A DNA stretch of 64,000 nucleotides from Rhodococcus zopfii NBRC 100606 = JCM 9919 (GTDB lineage Bacteria; Actinomycetota; Actinomycetes; Mycobacteriales; Mycobacteriaceae): assembly GCF_001895025.1 (NCBI RefSeq), contig NZ_BCXI01000037.1:27917-91916 (forward strand), written 5' to 3'. Below the pieces are notes generated by a model. That model saw only the letters and a list, made by a program, of their open reading frames with translations, had not been told where the DNA came from and did not search any database. Position numbers and translations under genes: made by a program. Of this stretch, positions 53,535 to 63,042 are shown piece by piece (within the stretch, counting starts at the first letter, position 1; each line of letters starts with the position of its first letter).

Positions 53535-55072
53535 CTGGTGCGCACCGCCATCTTCATCGGGAAACGGACGGCCGTGTCGCCGAACAGCAATCGGGTCGCC
53601 ACCGCGACCGACGCCTCGATGTGTTCGGCAACGGCCTCCGGATTGCGGGTGTGCACCACCACCTCGTCGTGCTGGAAGAACACCAACTCACCGACGGTCC
53701 GGTCCGGATCCGTGAGGAGCCGTCGGCGCAGTTCCGCGAGCACGCACAGTGCCCACTCGGCGGCGGTGGCCTGCACGACGAAGTTGCGGGTGAAGCGCCC
53801 GCGCGCCCGGGCGTCACCCCGCTCGTGGAAACCCTCCTCCGGGGGTGGGCATGCCCGGCCCAGCCACGAATGCACCACCTCACCGCGTTCGCCGGCGCGG
53901 GCAGCGCGCTCCACATAGTCGACCGCGACCGGAAATCGGCTGCGCAACAACGGCAACAGGGGGCGTGCGTCCCCCGAGGTGCCGCCGTACAGGACGGCGA
54001 GGATCGCCACCTTCGCTTTGCCGCGATCGCCGCCGAACACGTCCGCCGCGACGGGTGCATACAGGTCGTCGGCGCCGGCCGCGGCGACCATCCGTGGATC
54101 ACCCGACACCGCGGCGAGGATGCGGGGTTCGAGCTGCCCGGCGTCGGCGATCACGAACGAGTGTCCGGGATCGGCGACGACACTGGACCGCAACGATTTC
54201 GGAATCTGCAGTGCGCCACCGCCACGGCTGGCCCAGCGTCCCGACACCACCGCGCCCGGCACGTACACGGGCCGGAACCGCGAGCCGCGCACCCACGTGT
54301 CGAGCCAGTGCCAGCCGTTGGTGCTGAAGAGTTTCGACAGGTCGCGGTGCTGCAACAGCAACGGCACCGCGGGATGATCGATTTCCCGCAACACCCACTT
54401 GCGGGTCGACGTCAGTTCGATTCCGGCGCGCCGGAATGCGTCGATCACCTCGGCGGGGGAGGCCGGATTGAGCCGACGCCCGAACGCGTCGCCGATCCGT
54501 TCGTTCAGTTCGGCGATTCGCACGGGCAGGTCGTATCCGAGCGGGCGCGGCCCCAGCGCTTCCTCGAGCAACCGGCGGTGCTCGTCGGCGGAGAAGGGCA
54601 GACCGTCGAATCCCATCTCGGCGGCCGCGAGCGTGCCCGCCGACTCCGCCGCCACGAGCAGATCGAGCCGGCCGTTGCCGGTCAGAGCCCGGCGCTGCTC
54701 GGCGAATTCGGCGACCACCATGTTCGGGTCGGCGGCGGGCGCCGCATCGAACAGGCCGGGACGATCGTCGATCTGCTCGTCGCCCGAGGGGACCGGGACT
54801 CCCGCGCGCATCCCCAGGATCGCGCGGGTGGTCGCGAGGTCGTGGCATCGCTGTATCCGCACGCCGGCGCGCAACAACGTCGGATACACACCGGCGGTGT
54901 TCGACCAGACCCATCTCGGACGATCCGCGGCCTCGACGGTGCGTACGACCTCGGCCAGATCGCGATGGTGGGTCACCGCGCCGAGTGGGCGGCCGTCACC
55001 GTCGACGGCGACGGTGCTCGCACCGGGCATCTCGCCTCCCGGAGCGGCGTCGGGGACCACGACCATTCGCAT
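53468..55072 (-). CDS. PolA-like bifunctional 3'-5' exonuclease/DNA polymerase
   Basis: 534 residues, about half the length of Pol I. The polymerase motifs are visible: motif A ADAGQLEPRILA (about 332-343, the Asp of DxSxxE), motif B RGKAKVAILAVLYGG (about 377-391), and motif C FFQHDEVVVH (about 480-489, HDE). The N-terminal 200 residues take the place of the exonuclease domain with altered motifs, and no 5'-nuclease domain is present. A small repair polymerase common in actinobacteria. It sits tail to tail with the alkylation operon, overlapping alkA by 67 bases. Start 55072; a later ATG is possible. Confidence 0.8.
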   Translation of the reverse strand: MRMVVVPDAAPGGEMPGASTVAVDGDGRPLGAVTHHRDLAEVVRTVEAADRPRWVWSNTAGVYPTLLRAGVRIQRCHDLATTRAILGMRAGVPVPSGDEQIDDRPGLFDAAPAADPNMVVAEFAEQRRALTGNGRLDLLVAAESAGTLAAAEMGFDGLPFSADEHRRLLEEALGPRPLGYDLPVRIAELNERIGDAFGRRLNPASPAEVIDAFRRAGIELTSTRKWVLREIDHPAVPLLLQHRDLSKLFSTNGWHWLDTWVRGSRFRPVYVPGAVVSGRWASRGGGALQIPKSLRSSVVADPGHSFVIADAGQLEPRILAAVSGDPRMVAAAGADDLYAPVAADVFGGDRGKAKVAILAVLYGGTSGDARPLLPLLRSRFPVAVDYVERAARAGERGEVVHSWLGRACPPPEEGFHERGDARARGRFTRNFVVQATAAEWALCVLAELRRRLLTDPDRTVGELVFFQHDEVVVHTRNPEAVAEHIEASVAVATRLLFGDTAVRFPMKMAVRTSYAEDDEPGLDGTALDGTGDAE

Positions 55073-55217
55073 CGGTCCAGTGTGCGCGCAGCGTCCGACA
55101 TTCCTCGCATCGGCTGCCCCGGTTTCCCACCCCTCGCCAACGACAGCCGCGCGCGTACGGACGTGTGCGGTTGCCGTGCGGTTGAGCGGATTTCGTTGTT
55201 GCGGTGCCGCGAAGCCC

Positions 55218-57449
55218 TTACGGGCGCCCCCGGGTCAGCGCCGACGGCCACCAGATGGTCCGGCCGATGTCGTGGGCGAGCGCCGGAACGAGAATGCTGC
55301 GCACCACGATGGTGTCGAGCAGTACCCCGAACGCGACTGCGAACCCGATCTCGGCGAGGAACACCAGCGGAAGAATCCCGAGGACCGAGAACGTTGCGGC
55401 CAGCACCACACCGGCGGACGTGATGACCCCGCCGGTCACGGCCAGCCCGCGCAGCACCCCGGATCGGGTGCCGTGCCGGCCGGTTTCCTCCCGGACCCGC
55501 GTCATGAGGAAGATGTTGTAGTCGATGCCCAGCGCCACCAGGAACACGAACGCGAACAGCGGGAACGCCGGGTCGGTGCCGGCGAACCCGAAGACGTGCG
55601 TGAAGACGAATCCGCTCACCCCGAGGGTCGCCGCGAACGACAGCACCACGGTCGCGATGAGCAACAGCGGTGCGAGCAGCGACCGCAGCAGCACGGCCAG
55701 CACCGCGAAGATGACGACGAGCACGATCGGGATGATGAGGTTCCGGTCGTGGACCGATGACTGCTGTACATCCAGGGTCGCGGCCGTGTTGCCGCCGACC
55801 CGCGCATCGGCCCCGGGCACGGCGTGCACGGCCTCGCGCAGTCGTTCGATCGTGGCCAGCGCGGCGGGCGAATCGTAGGAGTCGGCGAGCTCGGCGTTGA
55901 TCATGGTGCGCCCGTCGACGGGGGTGACGGTCAGTGCCGCGGGCGGGCACCCCAGCGACGGGGCGTTTGCGAGGTCCGGGTTCGCGGCGAGCAGGGCCCG
56001 CGCCTTCGCGTAGTCGACCTGGGGGCACACCGCGCCCGGTCCGGTCGCGATGCCCTCGACCCCGGCGATCGCGGCGATCAGGGCGTCGGTCGTGCCGGCG
56101 TTCGCGGTGACGACCGCGGGCGCACCGGCGCCGGGGGCGAATTTTTCGGTGTAGAGCTCCTGGCCGATCACGGCGTCCGGTTTCGTCGTGAAACTCTCGG
56201 TGGTGGTGAGTCCGTCGGTGTTCAGGCTGCCGATGCCCGCGGCGAACAATACGAGCAGCACGAGGGTGGTGCCGATCCACGCCGGACGGTCGTGCCGGCC
56301 CACCCACGACGCGATCCGTCCCCATATCCCGTGCGTGGCGAGGTCGACGGCGTGATCGGCCCGGGGTTGCCGTGGCCAGAACACCCACCGGCCGGCGACC
56401 GCGAGCGACACCGGCAGGAACGTCATCATCACCACGTAGGTGCAGGCGATGCCGATCGCCGCGACCGGTCCGAGACCCTTGTTGGAGTTGAGTTCGGAGA
56501 ACATCAGGCACAGCAGCGCCACGGTCACGGTCACCGCCGACGCGGTGATCGCCCCGACCGATTCCCGCCATGCGCGGATCATCGCGTCGAACCGGTTCGG
56601 GTAGGCGTGCAGTTCCTCGCGGTACCGCGACACCAGCAGCAGCGCATAGTCGGTGCCGGCGCCGATCACGAGGACGAACAGAATGCCCTGGCTCTGCCCG
56701 TTGAGCGTGATGATGTCGGCGTCGGCGAGAAAGTACACGATCATCGACGCCGTGCCCAGCGCGAGCAGCGCCGACAGCAGCGGGAACACCCACAGCACCG
56801 GCGACCGATACACGACGAGCAGGATCAGCACGACCACCCCGAGCGCCGTGAGCAGCAGCGAACTGTCGATGCCTTCGAACGCGGCGATGAACGCGGTGAG
56901 CAACCCGCCGACCCCGGCCGGATACACCTCGAGCCCGGTGTCTCCGGCGGCATCGCGCGCGGCGTCGAGCACCGCCTCCTCGGTGGCGACGAGTTCATCG
57001 CCGGTCACGTCGGTGCCGTCACGGCTGGCGAGCAACGGCACGAACACGGCGGCGGTCGTGCCGTCGGCGGAGAACTCGGTCGGGGTCATGTCCTCGACGT
57101 CGACGCCCTCCACCCGGGTGATCGCGGTACGCGCATCGGCGACGGCCGCGCGGTCCGCGTCCGTGAGTCCGCTGTCGCGATGGAACACCACGAAACCCGG
57201 AAGGTACTGGATGGGCACGAACCGCTCGGACTCGTCGGCGACCAGCGTCGATTCCGCGGTGCGCGACAGGAACGAGGCGTTGTCGTTCTTCTGGACCTCG
57301 GTGAGCTTGGCCTGGAATGATCCGCCGATTCCTCCGGCGAAGAACGCGACGATCGCGAACGCGACGATCGTGAAGATCGGCAGCTTTCGCCGCGGCGGCG
57401 GGATCGGACCGTCGTCGCTCCGGGCTTCCGTCGATACCGATTCGGCCAT
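55218..57449 (-). CDS. MMPL family RND-type transporter
   Basis: 743 residues with about 12 membrane helices in two repeats. The first helix (FTIVAFAIVAFFAGGIGGSF) is followed by an extracellular domain, then helices with GAGTDYALLLVSRYREEL (near 280-297) and DYNIFLMTRVREETG (near 625-640), the two G/F-x-D-Y signatures of MMPL proteins. Such exporters move lipids, siderophores or drugs across the inner membrane, driven by protons. Start 57449 is chosen for AGGGGG upstream; 57488 is the longer alternative. Paired with the YhgE-type permease 75 bases upstream. Confidence 0.87.
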   Translation of the reverse strand: MAESVSTEARSDDGPIPPPRRKLPIFTIVAFAIVAFFAGGIGGSFQAKLTEVQKNDNASFLSRTAESTLVADESERFVPIQYLPGFVVFHRDSGLTDADRAAVADARTAITRVEGVDVEDMTPTEFSADGTTAAVFVPLLASRDGTDVTGDELVATEEAVLDAARDAAGDTGLEVYPAGVGGLLTAFIAAFEGIDSSLLLTALGVVVLILLVVYRSPVLWVFPLLSALLALGTASMIVYFLADADIITLNGQSQGILFVLVIGAGTDYALLLVSRYREELHAYPNRFDAMIRAWRESVGAITASAVTVTVALLCLMFSELNSNKGLGPVAAIGIACTYVVMMTFLPVSLAVAGRWVFWPRQPRADHAVDLATHGIWGRIASWVGRHDRPAWIGTTLVLLVLFAAGIGSLNTDGLTTTESFTTKPDAVIGQELYTEKFAPGAGAPAVVTANAGTTDALIAAIAGVEGIATGPGAVCPQVDYAKARALLAANPDLANAPSLGCPPAALTVTPVDGRTMINAELADSYDSPAALATIERLREAVHAVPGADARVGGNTAATLDVQQSSVHDRNLIIPIVLVVIFAVLAVLLRSLLAPLLLIATVVLSFAATLGVSGFVFTHVFGFAGTDPAFPLFAFVFLVALGIDYNIFLMTRVREETGRHGTRSGVLRGLAVTGGVITSAGVVLAATFSVLGILPLVFLAEIGFAVAFGVLLDTIVVRSILVPALAHDIGRTIWWPSALTRGRP

Positions 57450-57524
57450 CGGGCCCCCTGAATCGTCCGGTCGGTAGACGCGTCGCACCAGTACAACACG
57501 CCGGGCCGACCGGAACCAGGGGTC

Positions 57525-58844
57525 CTAGGCCGGTAGTTGCGCCACGTCGCGGCGACGATGGAAGCCGCGCTTGTCGTAGATCATCGTGATCACCGCGCCG
57601 AGCAACAGGCCGATCGCCAGACCCAGCAGCGTCATCACCAACCCGTGCGTGAGCCCGGCGTCGCCGCGGCCGTCGAAGTACAGGATCGCTCGGGTCGCGA
57701 TGTACATCTGGTGCATCGGCTCGAACGTCGAAAGCCACTCGAACAGTCGCGGCATGGCCTCGAGCGGCACCGTGCCACCGGACGACGGCAGGCCGAGCAC
57801 GATGAACAGCAGCAGGTTCACGAGCAGACCGGCCTGGCCGAAGATCGACACCACGGCCAGCGCGGTCACACCGACCGCGGCGATCGCGAGGGTGCCGTAC
57901 TCCCACATCAGCAGTGCCCGCGGGAACGGCATACCGAGTGCGGTGCCGATCGCCAGATACGCCGCCGAGGCCAGCATCGCGACGACGAACATGATGCCCC
58001 ACTTGACGAGCAGCACCCTCATGCGGGATATCTGGGTGGTTTCGCGGACGATGAACCGCGGACCGTATTCGGCGGGCTGGAACCCGAGCGACTGGTCGAC
58101 CATCGCGTTGACGATCATGCCGCCCGTGAAGCCGGCGAGGATCAGCAACAGCGTGTAGTAGAACGCGGACAGGCCTGCGCCGGTGTTGTCGGGCAGCGGC
58201 TTGTGCGCGACGGTGAGCACATTGATGGGGTCGGCCAGTGTGATCCGGCTGCCCCCGGACAGTTGCAGATCCGGTGCGGACGTCGCGAGGGTGTCCTCGA
58301 CCGTGCGGGTGAGCTGTTCGCCGATCGTGGTGTTCACCGTGGTCATGGCCTGACCGGCGATGGTCTGGGTGATGCTGGTGCCGAACGTGCCGGTCCGCGG
58401 ATTGGTGTAGACCGTGATGATCGGTTTCTCGATGTCGCCGGGCACGACGCTGCCCTGAGCGAGGATCGCGGTGCGCTTGGTGAAATCGCTGGGAATGACG
58501 ATCGCGCCGTATAGGTTGCCGCTGTCCAGCCCGGAGTACATCGCGGAGATGCCCATCTTCTGCATGTCGATGCGCTCGGGGTCGATGCCGTCGAGGATCC
58601 CGGCGGTGATCTCGTCACCGAGGTTGCGGCGGACATCCGATCCGGGCATCACGTCCCCGACATCCTGATTGACGATCGCCAGCGGGAACTTCCGCAGGTT
58701 GTCGGCGGGGCTGATCATGCTGCCGAGGTACAGATAGGCAAGCGCCGCCATCAGGGCGGTCACCACCACGATCGGTCCGAGCCAGAAGCGGGGACTGCGC
58801 AGGGTGCCGTGATGCGGATCGAGGATGCTCTCGGTGGAACTCAT
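57525..58844 (-). CDS. YhgE/Pip-type ABC-2 family permease
   Basis: 439 residues. One N-terminal helix (FWLGPIVVVTALMAALAYLYL), a large extracellular domain with LAIVNQDVGDVMPG (typical of YhgE/Pip and DUF3533), and five helices from about 225 to 430 (LLLILAGFTGGMIVNAMVDQ, WGIMFVVAMLASAAYLAIG and others), with the closing LPSSGGTVPLEAMPRLFEWLSTFEPMHQM loop. Such proteins accompany MMPL or drug exporters; the substrate is not known. The two genes likely form one unit. Confidence 0.8.
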   Translation of the reverse strand: MSSTESILDPHHGTLRSPRFWLGPIVVVTALMAALAYLYLGSMISPADNLRKFPLAIVNQDVGDVMPGSDVRRNLGDEITAGILDGIDPERIDMQKMGISAMYSGLDSGNLYGAIVIPSDFTKRTAILAQGSVVPGDIEKPIITVYTNPRTGTFGTSITQTIAGQAMTTVNTTIGEQLTRTVEDTLATSAPDLQLSGGSRITLADPINVLTVAHKPLPDNTGAGLSAFYYTLLLILAGFTGGMIVNAMVDQSLGFQPAEYGPRFIVRETTQISRMRVLLVKWGIMFVVAMLASAAYLAIGTALGMPFPRALLMWEYGTLAIAAVGVTALAVVSIFGQAGLLVNLLLFIVLGLPSSGGTVPLEAMPRLFEWLSTFEPMHQMYIATRAILYFDGRGDAGLTHGLVMTLLGLAIGLLLGAVITMIYDKRGFHRRRDVAQLPA

Positions 58845-59064
58845 ACCGGCCTTCCGGGCGGTCGACGAACAGCGTGTGGCGAGGTCCTTCGTCCACGTGT
58901 ACCGGGCCGATGGTCCGGCCTATCGATTGTGCACACCGGCCACCCCGAATCAGGCGTTCGACAAGCCTCGGGTGTCGAGAACCACGCCGTGACCGTGACG
59001 CGAGACGCCTCACTCGATCCCGGTAGGGTCTGCCCCGACGAACATCCGAGGGGGATTCGCAGCA
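58845..59064. promoter_or_regulatory. Divergent region between the exporter genes and the DUF4178 operon
   Basis: 220 bases. GGCCG and CGGCC form short inverted arms at 58905-58920, a possible weak operator. GAGGGGG stands about 10 bases before the DUF4178 GTG. No clear promoter boxes. Confidence 0.3.
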
Positions 59065-59652
59065 GTGACCGAAATACTGATCGTTGTGTTGATCGTGGTC
59101 GTGGTGGTCGCGACCGTCATCGTGATCCGGACCCGCAAATCTGCGCCGGCGGCACGGGTCGATCCGCTCGCGGACTACCCGGAGGTATGGGATCCATACG
59201 CCATCGGGGTGGGCGACATCATCTCCTACGCGGGCATCGACCACGTGGTTCGCGGCACCATCACCCTCGACGAGGAGGGGTACCGCTGGCATGAGCACCT
59301 GCTCGACGGCTCCACCGGGCGACGCTGGCTCACCGTCGAGAACGACGAGGGCGAGCTCGAGATGACGCTGTGGATGCGGCGCGAGGGCACCGGCCTGGAA
59401 CCGGGCGGCGACGTGATCCTGGACGACCGCGTGTACCGGCAGATCGAACGCGGTACGGCGCGGTTCACCGCGGAGGGAACGACCGGTACCGCGCCGACCG
59501 GCACCGTGGACTACGCCGACTACGCGACCGCCGACCGCACCGGCCTGCTCTCGTTCGAACGATGGGCGCGCACCGCGTCGTGGGAGGTGTCCACCGGACG
59601 CGCCGTCACCCGCAGCGAACTCACCGTCATCCACGCCGGTCCCGCACGGTGA
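59065..59652 (+). CDS. DUF4178 membrane-anchored protein
   Basis: 195 residues. N-terminal membrane helix (ILIVVLIVVVVVATVIVI, about 4-21), then a soluble domain with VGDIISYAGIDHVVRGTITL, YRWHEHLLDGSTGRRWLTVENDEGELEMTLW, which I match to DUF4178. First gene of a five-gene run joined by GTGA/ATGA overlaps. Role unknown. Confidence 0.78.
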   Translation: MTEILIVVLIVVVVVATVIVIRTRKSAPAARVDPLADYPEVWDPYAIGVGDIISYAGIDHVVRGTITLDEEGYRWHEHLLDGSTGRRWLTVENDEGELEMTLWMRREGTGLEPGGDVILDDRVYRQIERGTARFTAEGTTGTAPTGTVDYADYATADRTGLLSFERWARTASWEVSTGRAVTRSELTVIHAGPAR

Positions 59653-60155
59653 GCGTGCATCTGCTCGACGTCGAGTCCCGGGACGTGTCCGCGGGGCAAC
59701 TGGGTCTCGTCGTCGATGCACCGGCACCCCGGCCACTCGTGGAGCTGAACCTGACCGATCCCGCAGCCGGTGTGCTGACCCTCGGAGTGCTCGGTGCCTC
59801 GCACGTCGTCACCGTGACCAGCCGTGGCCGCACCCTCACCGAGCAGGTCTCGTGCGACGCGATCGCCGCCGGTGGCCGTCCGCTGCCCGACGTCGAACAC
59901 CGGCACGGCTACCGGTTCGCCAGCCGCACCGAGACGGTGTCCCGGCGGGCGCTGGGACGCCGCGCGGAGACGTTGCGCGACCAGGCCGGGGATCGGTCCC
60001 GCTGGCTGTGCGCCGCGTTCCCCGGCGATCGCGACGCGCTCACCGTCCTGACCGCCGCAGCGACCGGAGGGCATTGGAGTTGGCGCACCTGGCACCTGTA
60101 TCCCCGCCGGGACGAATCGGTGATCGTCGAGACCGAGAGCCGGTGGCTGCCGTGA
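59649..60155 (+). CDS. DUF2617 protein
   Basis: 168 residues. A beta-rich soluble protein: LVDAPAPRPLVELNLTD, GVLGASHVVTV, and GHWSWRTWHLYPRRDESVIVETESRWLP at the end, which fits DUF2617. Function unknown. Its GTG overlaps the preceding stop and the next gene overlaps its own stop. Confidence 0.72.
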   Translation: MSVHLLDVESRDVSAGQLGLVVDAPAPRPLVELNLTDPAAGVLTLGVLGASHVVTVTSRGRTLTEQVSCDAIAAGGRPLPDVEHRHGYRFASRTETVSRRALGRRAETLRDQAGDRSRWLCAAFPGDRDALTVLTAAATGGHWSWRTWHLYPRRDESVIVETESRWLP

Positions 60156-60553
60156 AACGGATGGTCGCCGCGATCGTGCTCGGTGTGGTGGCGCTGTCCG
60201 TCGCCGGTTGTGGTGCGCCGGTGCGCGACTGGCTCGCCGACACCTATCAGCTGCGCAACAGTGCCGGCGACGTCGATACCTACTACAGCCCGGATCCCGT
60301 GGGCACCACAGTCACCCGCATCGTCGACGAGACGGAACCGGCGGCACGCAGCGCGGACGGCGGTCGCGAATACCTGCGCTACGACGACGACATCGTCACC
60401 GTCGGGGCGGCCTCCGGTGGGGGGAGCACCATCACCGTCGAAGACCTCGGCGGCCGCTACAGCAGCGGCGGATACACCTATCTCGGGCCGGGATTCACCC
60501 CGGGCTCGCCGGCCTCCGGGAACACCTCGGGCGGATCGGGGAGCGCGAAATGA
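60152..60553 (+). CDS. DUF4247 lipoprotein
   Basis: 133 residues. Signal peptide with lipobox SVAGC (Cys at 20). The mature part YQLRNSAGDVDTYYSPDPVGTTVTRIVDETEPAARSADGGREYLRYDDDIVTV fits DUF4247; the Gly/Ser-rich tail YSSGGYTYLGPGF ends in a low-complexity region. It lies outside the membrane and may touch the DUF350 protein. Role unknown. Confidence 0.75.
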   Translation: MKRMVAAIVLGVVALSVAGCGAPVRDWLADTYQLRNSAGDVDTYYSPDPVGTTVTRIVDETEPAARSADGGREYLRYDDDIVTVGAASGGGSTITVEDLGGRYSSGGYTYLGPGFTPGSPASGNTSGGSGSAK

Positions 60554-61056
60554 CCGCACCACACCTCTATTCGGGAGCGCAGAACATGACCATCACCCGG
60601 TTGGCCGCGGACGTCGAGATCGGCACCGTCGACCCCACCCTGCTGGTCGGGGGCGTCCTCGCGACACTGGCCTACTTCGTCGTCGGAATCGGCGTCCTGG
60701 CGGCCGGATTCGCGGTTCTCGATGCGCTGACTCCCGGCAACCTGCGCCACCAGGTGTATGTGGACCGCAACCCCAATGCGGCGCTGCTGCTCGGCGCCAA
60801 CCACCTCGCCCTCGCCGTCATCGTGGTCACCGCGATCCTCACCAGCTCCGACGGATTCGCTCAGGGTCTGGTGGATTCGGCCGTCTACGGCCTCGTCGGG
60901 ATCGCACTGCAGGCGGCGGCCCTGGTGATCATGAACCGGGTGCTGCCCGGGCGGCTGGTCGCGCTCGTGACGGAGCCTCGGATGTGCGGTGCCGCGTGGG
61001 CGGTCGCGGTCACGCTCGTCTCCGTGGGCCTGGTCAACGCCGCCGCACTGTCGTGA
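60550..61056 (+). CDS. DUF350 membrane protein
   Basis: 168 residues with four membrane segments. DUF350 features: LVGGVLATLAYFVVGIGVLAAGFAVLDALTPGNL and RNPNAALLLGANHLALAVIVVTAILTSS, VDSAVYGLVGIALQAAALVIMNRVL. In other bacteria DUF350 (YjfL) proteins cluster with PspA and glutathionylspermidine-type enzymes. ATG at 60550 overlaps the preceding stop; an ATG at 60586 could also serve. Confidence 0.75.
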   Translation: MTAPHLYSGAQNMTITRLAADVEIGTVDPTLLVGGVLATLAYFVVGIGVLAAGFAVLDALTPGNLRHQVYVDRNPNAALLLGANHLALAVIVVTAILTSSDGFAQGLVDSAVYGLVGIALQAAALVIMNRVLPGRLVALVTEPRMCGAAWAVAVTLVSVGLVNAAALS

Positions 61057-62615
61057 CGGTGCTCGACACGGAGGAGGCCGCGACCGCGCGGCCCCTCGGT
61101 CGTCGGGCACGGGTGGTGCTGCTCGCCGCGGTGGCGGCGTGCGCGGCGTGCGGCCTGGTGTACGAACTGGCGCTGCTCACCCTGTCGGTGAGCCTGACCG
61201 GCGGCGGCATCACCGAAACCTCGTTGATCGTAGCCGGTTTCGTTGCGGCACTCGGCGTCGGCGCGCTGCTCGCCAAGCCCCTGCTGCCGTACGCGGCGCA
61301 GGCGTTCGTCGGTGTCGAGGTGGTGCTCGGGCTGATCGGCGGGCTCAGTGCGGCGGCACTGTACGTGGCGTTCACGTTCGTCGGCTCGTCGACGTGGGTG
61401 CTCGTCGTCGCGACCGCGGCGATCGGCATGCTCGTCGGCGCCGAGGTGCCGCTGCTGATGACGTTGCTGCAGACCGGCCGGGACTCCGACGCCCGTGAAA
61501 CCGGCAAGGTGCTGGCGAATCTCAATGCGGCCGACTATGCGGGCGCGTTGCTCGGCGGGCTGGTGTGGCCGCTGGTTCTGCTGCCGATGGCCGGACTGAT
61601 CCGCGGTGCCGCGCTGACCGGGATGGTGAACCTGGCCGCCGCGGCGGTCGCGGCCCTGTTCCTGCTGCGTGGGCAGTTGCGGCCGGTCGCGCGGGTGCTG
61701 TCGGTCGTTGCGCTGCTGCTCGCGGCGGCGCTGCTGGGCTGGCTGCTGGTGCGTGCCGCCGACATCGAAACGACGTCGCGGCAGCGGCTGTACCCGGATC
61801 CGGTGGTGTTCGCGCAGCGTTCGCAGTACCAGGAGATCGTCGTGACCGATCGCGCCGGTGACGTGCGGTTGTACCTCGACGGAGACCTGCAGTTCTCGAG
61901 CCGCGACGAGCACCGCTACACCGAGGCACTGGTGTACCCCGCGCTGTCGCGAAGCCCCGAGCGGGTCCTGATCCTCGGCGGCGGTGACGGTCTCGCGGCA
62001 CGAGAGGTGCTGCGTCACAACTTTGTTCGCGAGGTCGTGCAAGTCGAGCTGGACCCAGCGGTCGTCGAGCTGGCGAATACCCGACTGCGGGATCTCAATG
62101 CCGGTGCGCTGCAGGACGACCGGGTCACGCTGGTGGTCGCGGACGCGTTCCGGTGGCTGCGTGAACACACCGGTGCCGGGTTCGACTCGGTGATCCTGGA
62201 TCTGCCCGACCCGGACACGCCGGCGTTGGGCCGGCTCTACTCCACCGAGTTCTACGGGCTGGCCGCTGCGGTGGTGAACCCCGGGGGCCTGCTCGTCGTG
62301 CAGTCGGGCAGCCCGTATTCGACGCCGGATGCGTTCTGGCGGACGGTGGTGAGCGTCGAAACGGCGGGGCTGGGGGTCACCCCCTATCACGTGTATGTGC
62401 CGAGTTTCGGCGACTGGGGATTCGCGCTGGCGCAGCCGGGCACCCCACCGGACCTTGCACTGTCGCCGTCGGCGGCACCGCGGCGCTTCCTCGATCCGGC
62501 GACCCTCGCGGCAGCGGCGGTGTTCCCGCTGGACCGCGAGCGGCGGTCGCTCGAGCCCTCGACTCTGGACCGGCCGCGGATCGTCGACGACATGCGGCGC
62601 GGTTACGAACGCTGA
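61053..62615 (+). CDS. Membrane-embedded spermidine synthase-like protein
   Basis: 520 residues. The first 210 residues hold about seven membrane helices; the C-terminal 300 are a polyamine aminopropyltransferase fold with YQEIVVTDRAGDVRLYLDGDLQFSSRDEHRYTEALVYP, the methyl-donor site VLILGGGDGLAAREVLRH, VELDPAVVELAN and VILDLPDPDTPALGRLYSTEFYGL. In ordinary spermidine synthase the last motif is DxxDP; here DLPDP with intact acid residues. It may transfer an aminopropyl group to a lipid or envelope component rather than free putrescine. Last gene of the five-gene operon. Confidence 0.82.
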   Translation: MTVLDTEEAATARPLGRRARVVLLAAVAACAACGLVYELALLTLSVSLTGGGITETSLIVAGFVAALGVGALLAKPLLPYAAQAFVGVEVVLGLIGGLSAAALYVAFTFVGSSTWVLVVATAAIGMLVGAEVPLLMTLLQTGRDSDARETGKVLANLNAADYAGALLGGLVWPLVLLPMAGLIRGAALTGMVNLAAAAVAALFLLRGQLRPVARVLSVVALLLAAALLGWLLVRAADIETTSRQRLYPDPVVFAQRSQYQEIVVTDRAGDVRLYLDGDLQFSSRDEHRYTEALVYPALSRSPERVLILGGGDGLAAREVLRHNFVREVVQVELDPAVVELANTRLRDLNAGALQDDRVTLVVADAFRWLREHTGAGFDSVILDLPDPDTPALGRLYSTEFYGLAAAVVNPGGLLVVQSGSPYSTPDAFWRTVVSVETAGLGVTPYHVYVPSFGDWGFALAQPGTPPDLALSPSAAPRRFLDPATLAAAAVFPLDRERRSLEPSTLDRPRIVDDMRRGYER

Positions 62616-62648
62616 CGCGAGAACGCTGGCCACGCACCCGTTGCAATG

Positions 62649-62663
62649 GTGTGTGGCACACAC
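62649..62663. promoter_or_regulatory. Palindrome before the PadR gene
   Basis: GTGTGTG and CACACAC form a perfect 15-base inverted repeat around one G; a few outer pairs (AT/AT) continue it. It ends 14 bases before the padR ATG and overlaps the likely -10 (TATCGT). PadR regulators bind such sites and usually repress their own operon. Confidence 0.7.
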
Positions 62664-62676
62664 TATCGTGCGTCAC

Positions 62677-63042
62677 ATGCTCGATCCTGAGATCACCGCC
62701 GTACACGGCCAGGAAGTGCGCCGCGGGTCCGTGGTCGCCGCCTGTCTGCTGATGCTGCGAACGCCCGGCTACGGCTACGGGCTGCTCGAGGCGCTGGCGG
62801 CCGCGGGATTCGCGGTCGAGGCGAACACGCTCTATCCGCTGCTCCGGCGCCTCGAGAAGCAAGGGCTGCTGGTGAGCGAGTGGAACACCGACGAGACACG
62901 CCCGCGCAAGTTCTACCGAACGTCCGAGACGGGCCGCGAGCTCGCGACGTCGTTGCTGCGGGAATGGGCAGCCCTGGGACGCAGCCTCGAAGCGCTCGAC
63001 CGCGGCACCACCGAACCCGTCACCGAAGGAGGCGCGCCATGA
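62677..63042 (+). CDS. PadR family transcriptional regulator
   Basis: 121 residues. The winged HTH is plain: GSVVAACLLMLRTPGYGYGLLEALAAAGFAVEANTLYPLLRRLEKQGLLVSEW (about 17-69), with TRPRKFYRTSETGRELATSLLREW after it. PadR proteins respond to phenolics or drugs and often control exporters. The ATG at 62677 follows the palindrome; the next gene overlaps its stop by 4 bases. Confidence 0.87.
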   Translation: MLDPEITAVHGQEVRRGSVVAACLLMLRTPGYGYGLLEALAAAGFAVEANTLYPLLRRLEKQGLLVSEWNTDETRPRKFYRTSETGRELATSLLREWAALGRSLEALDRGTTEPVTEGGAP

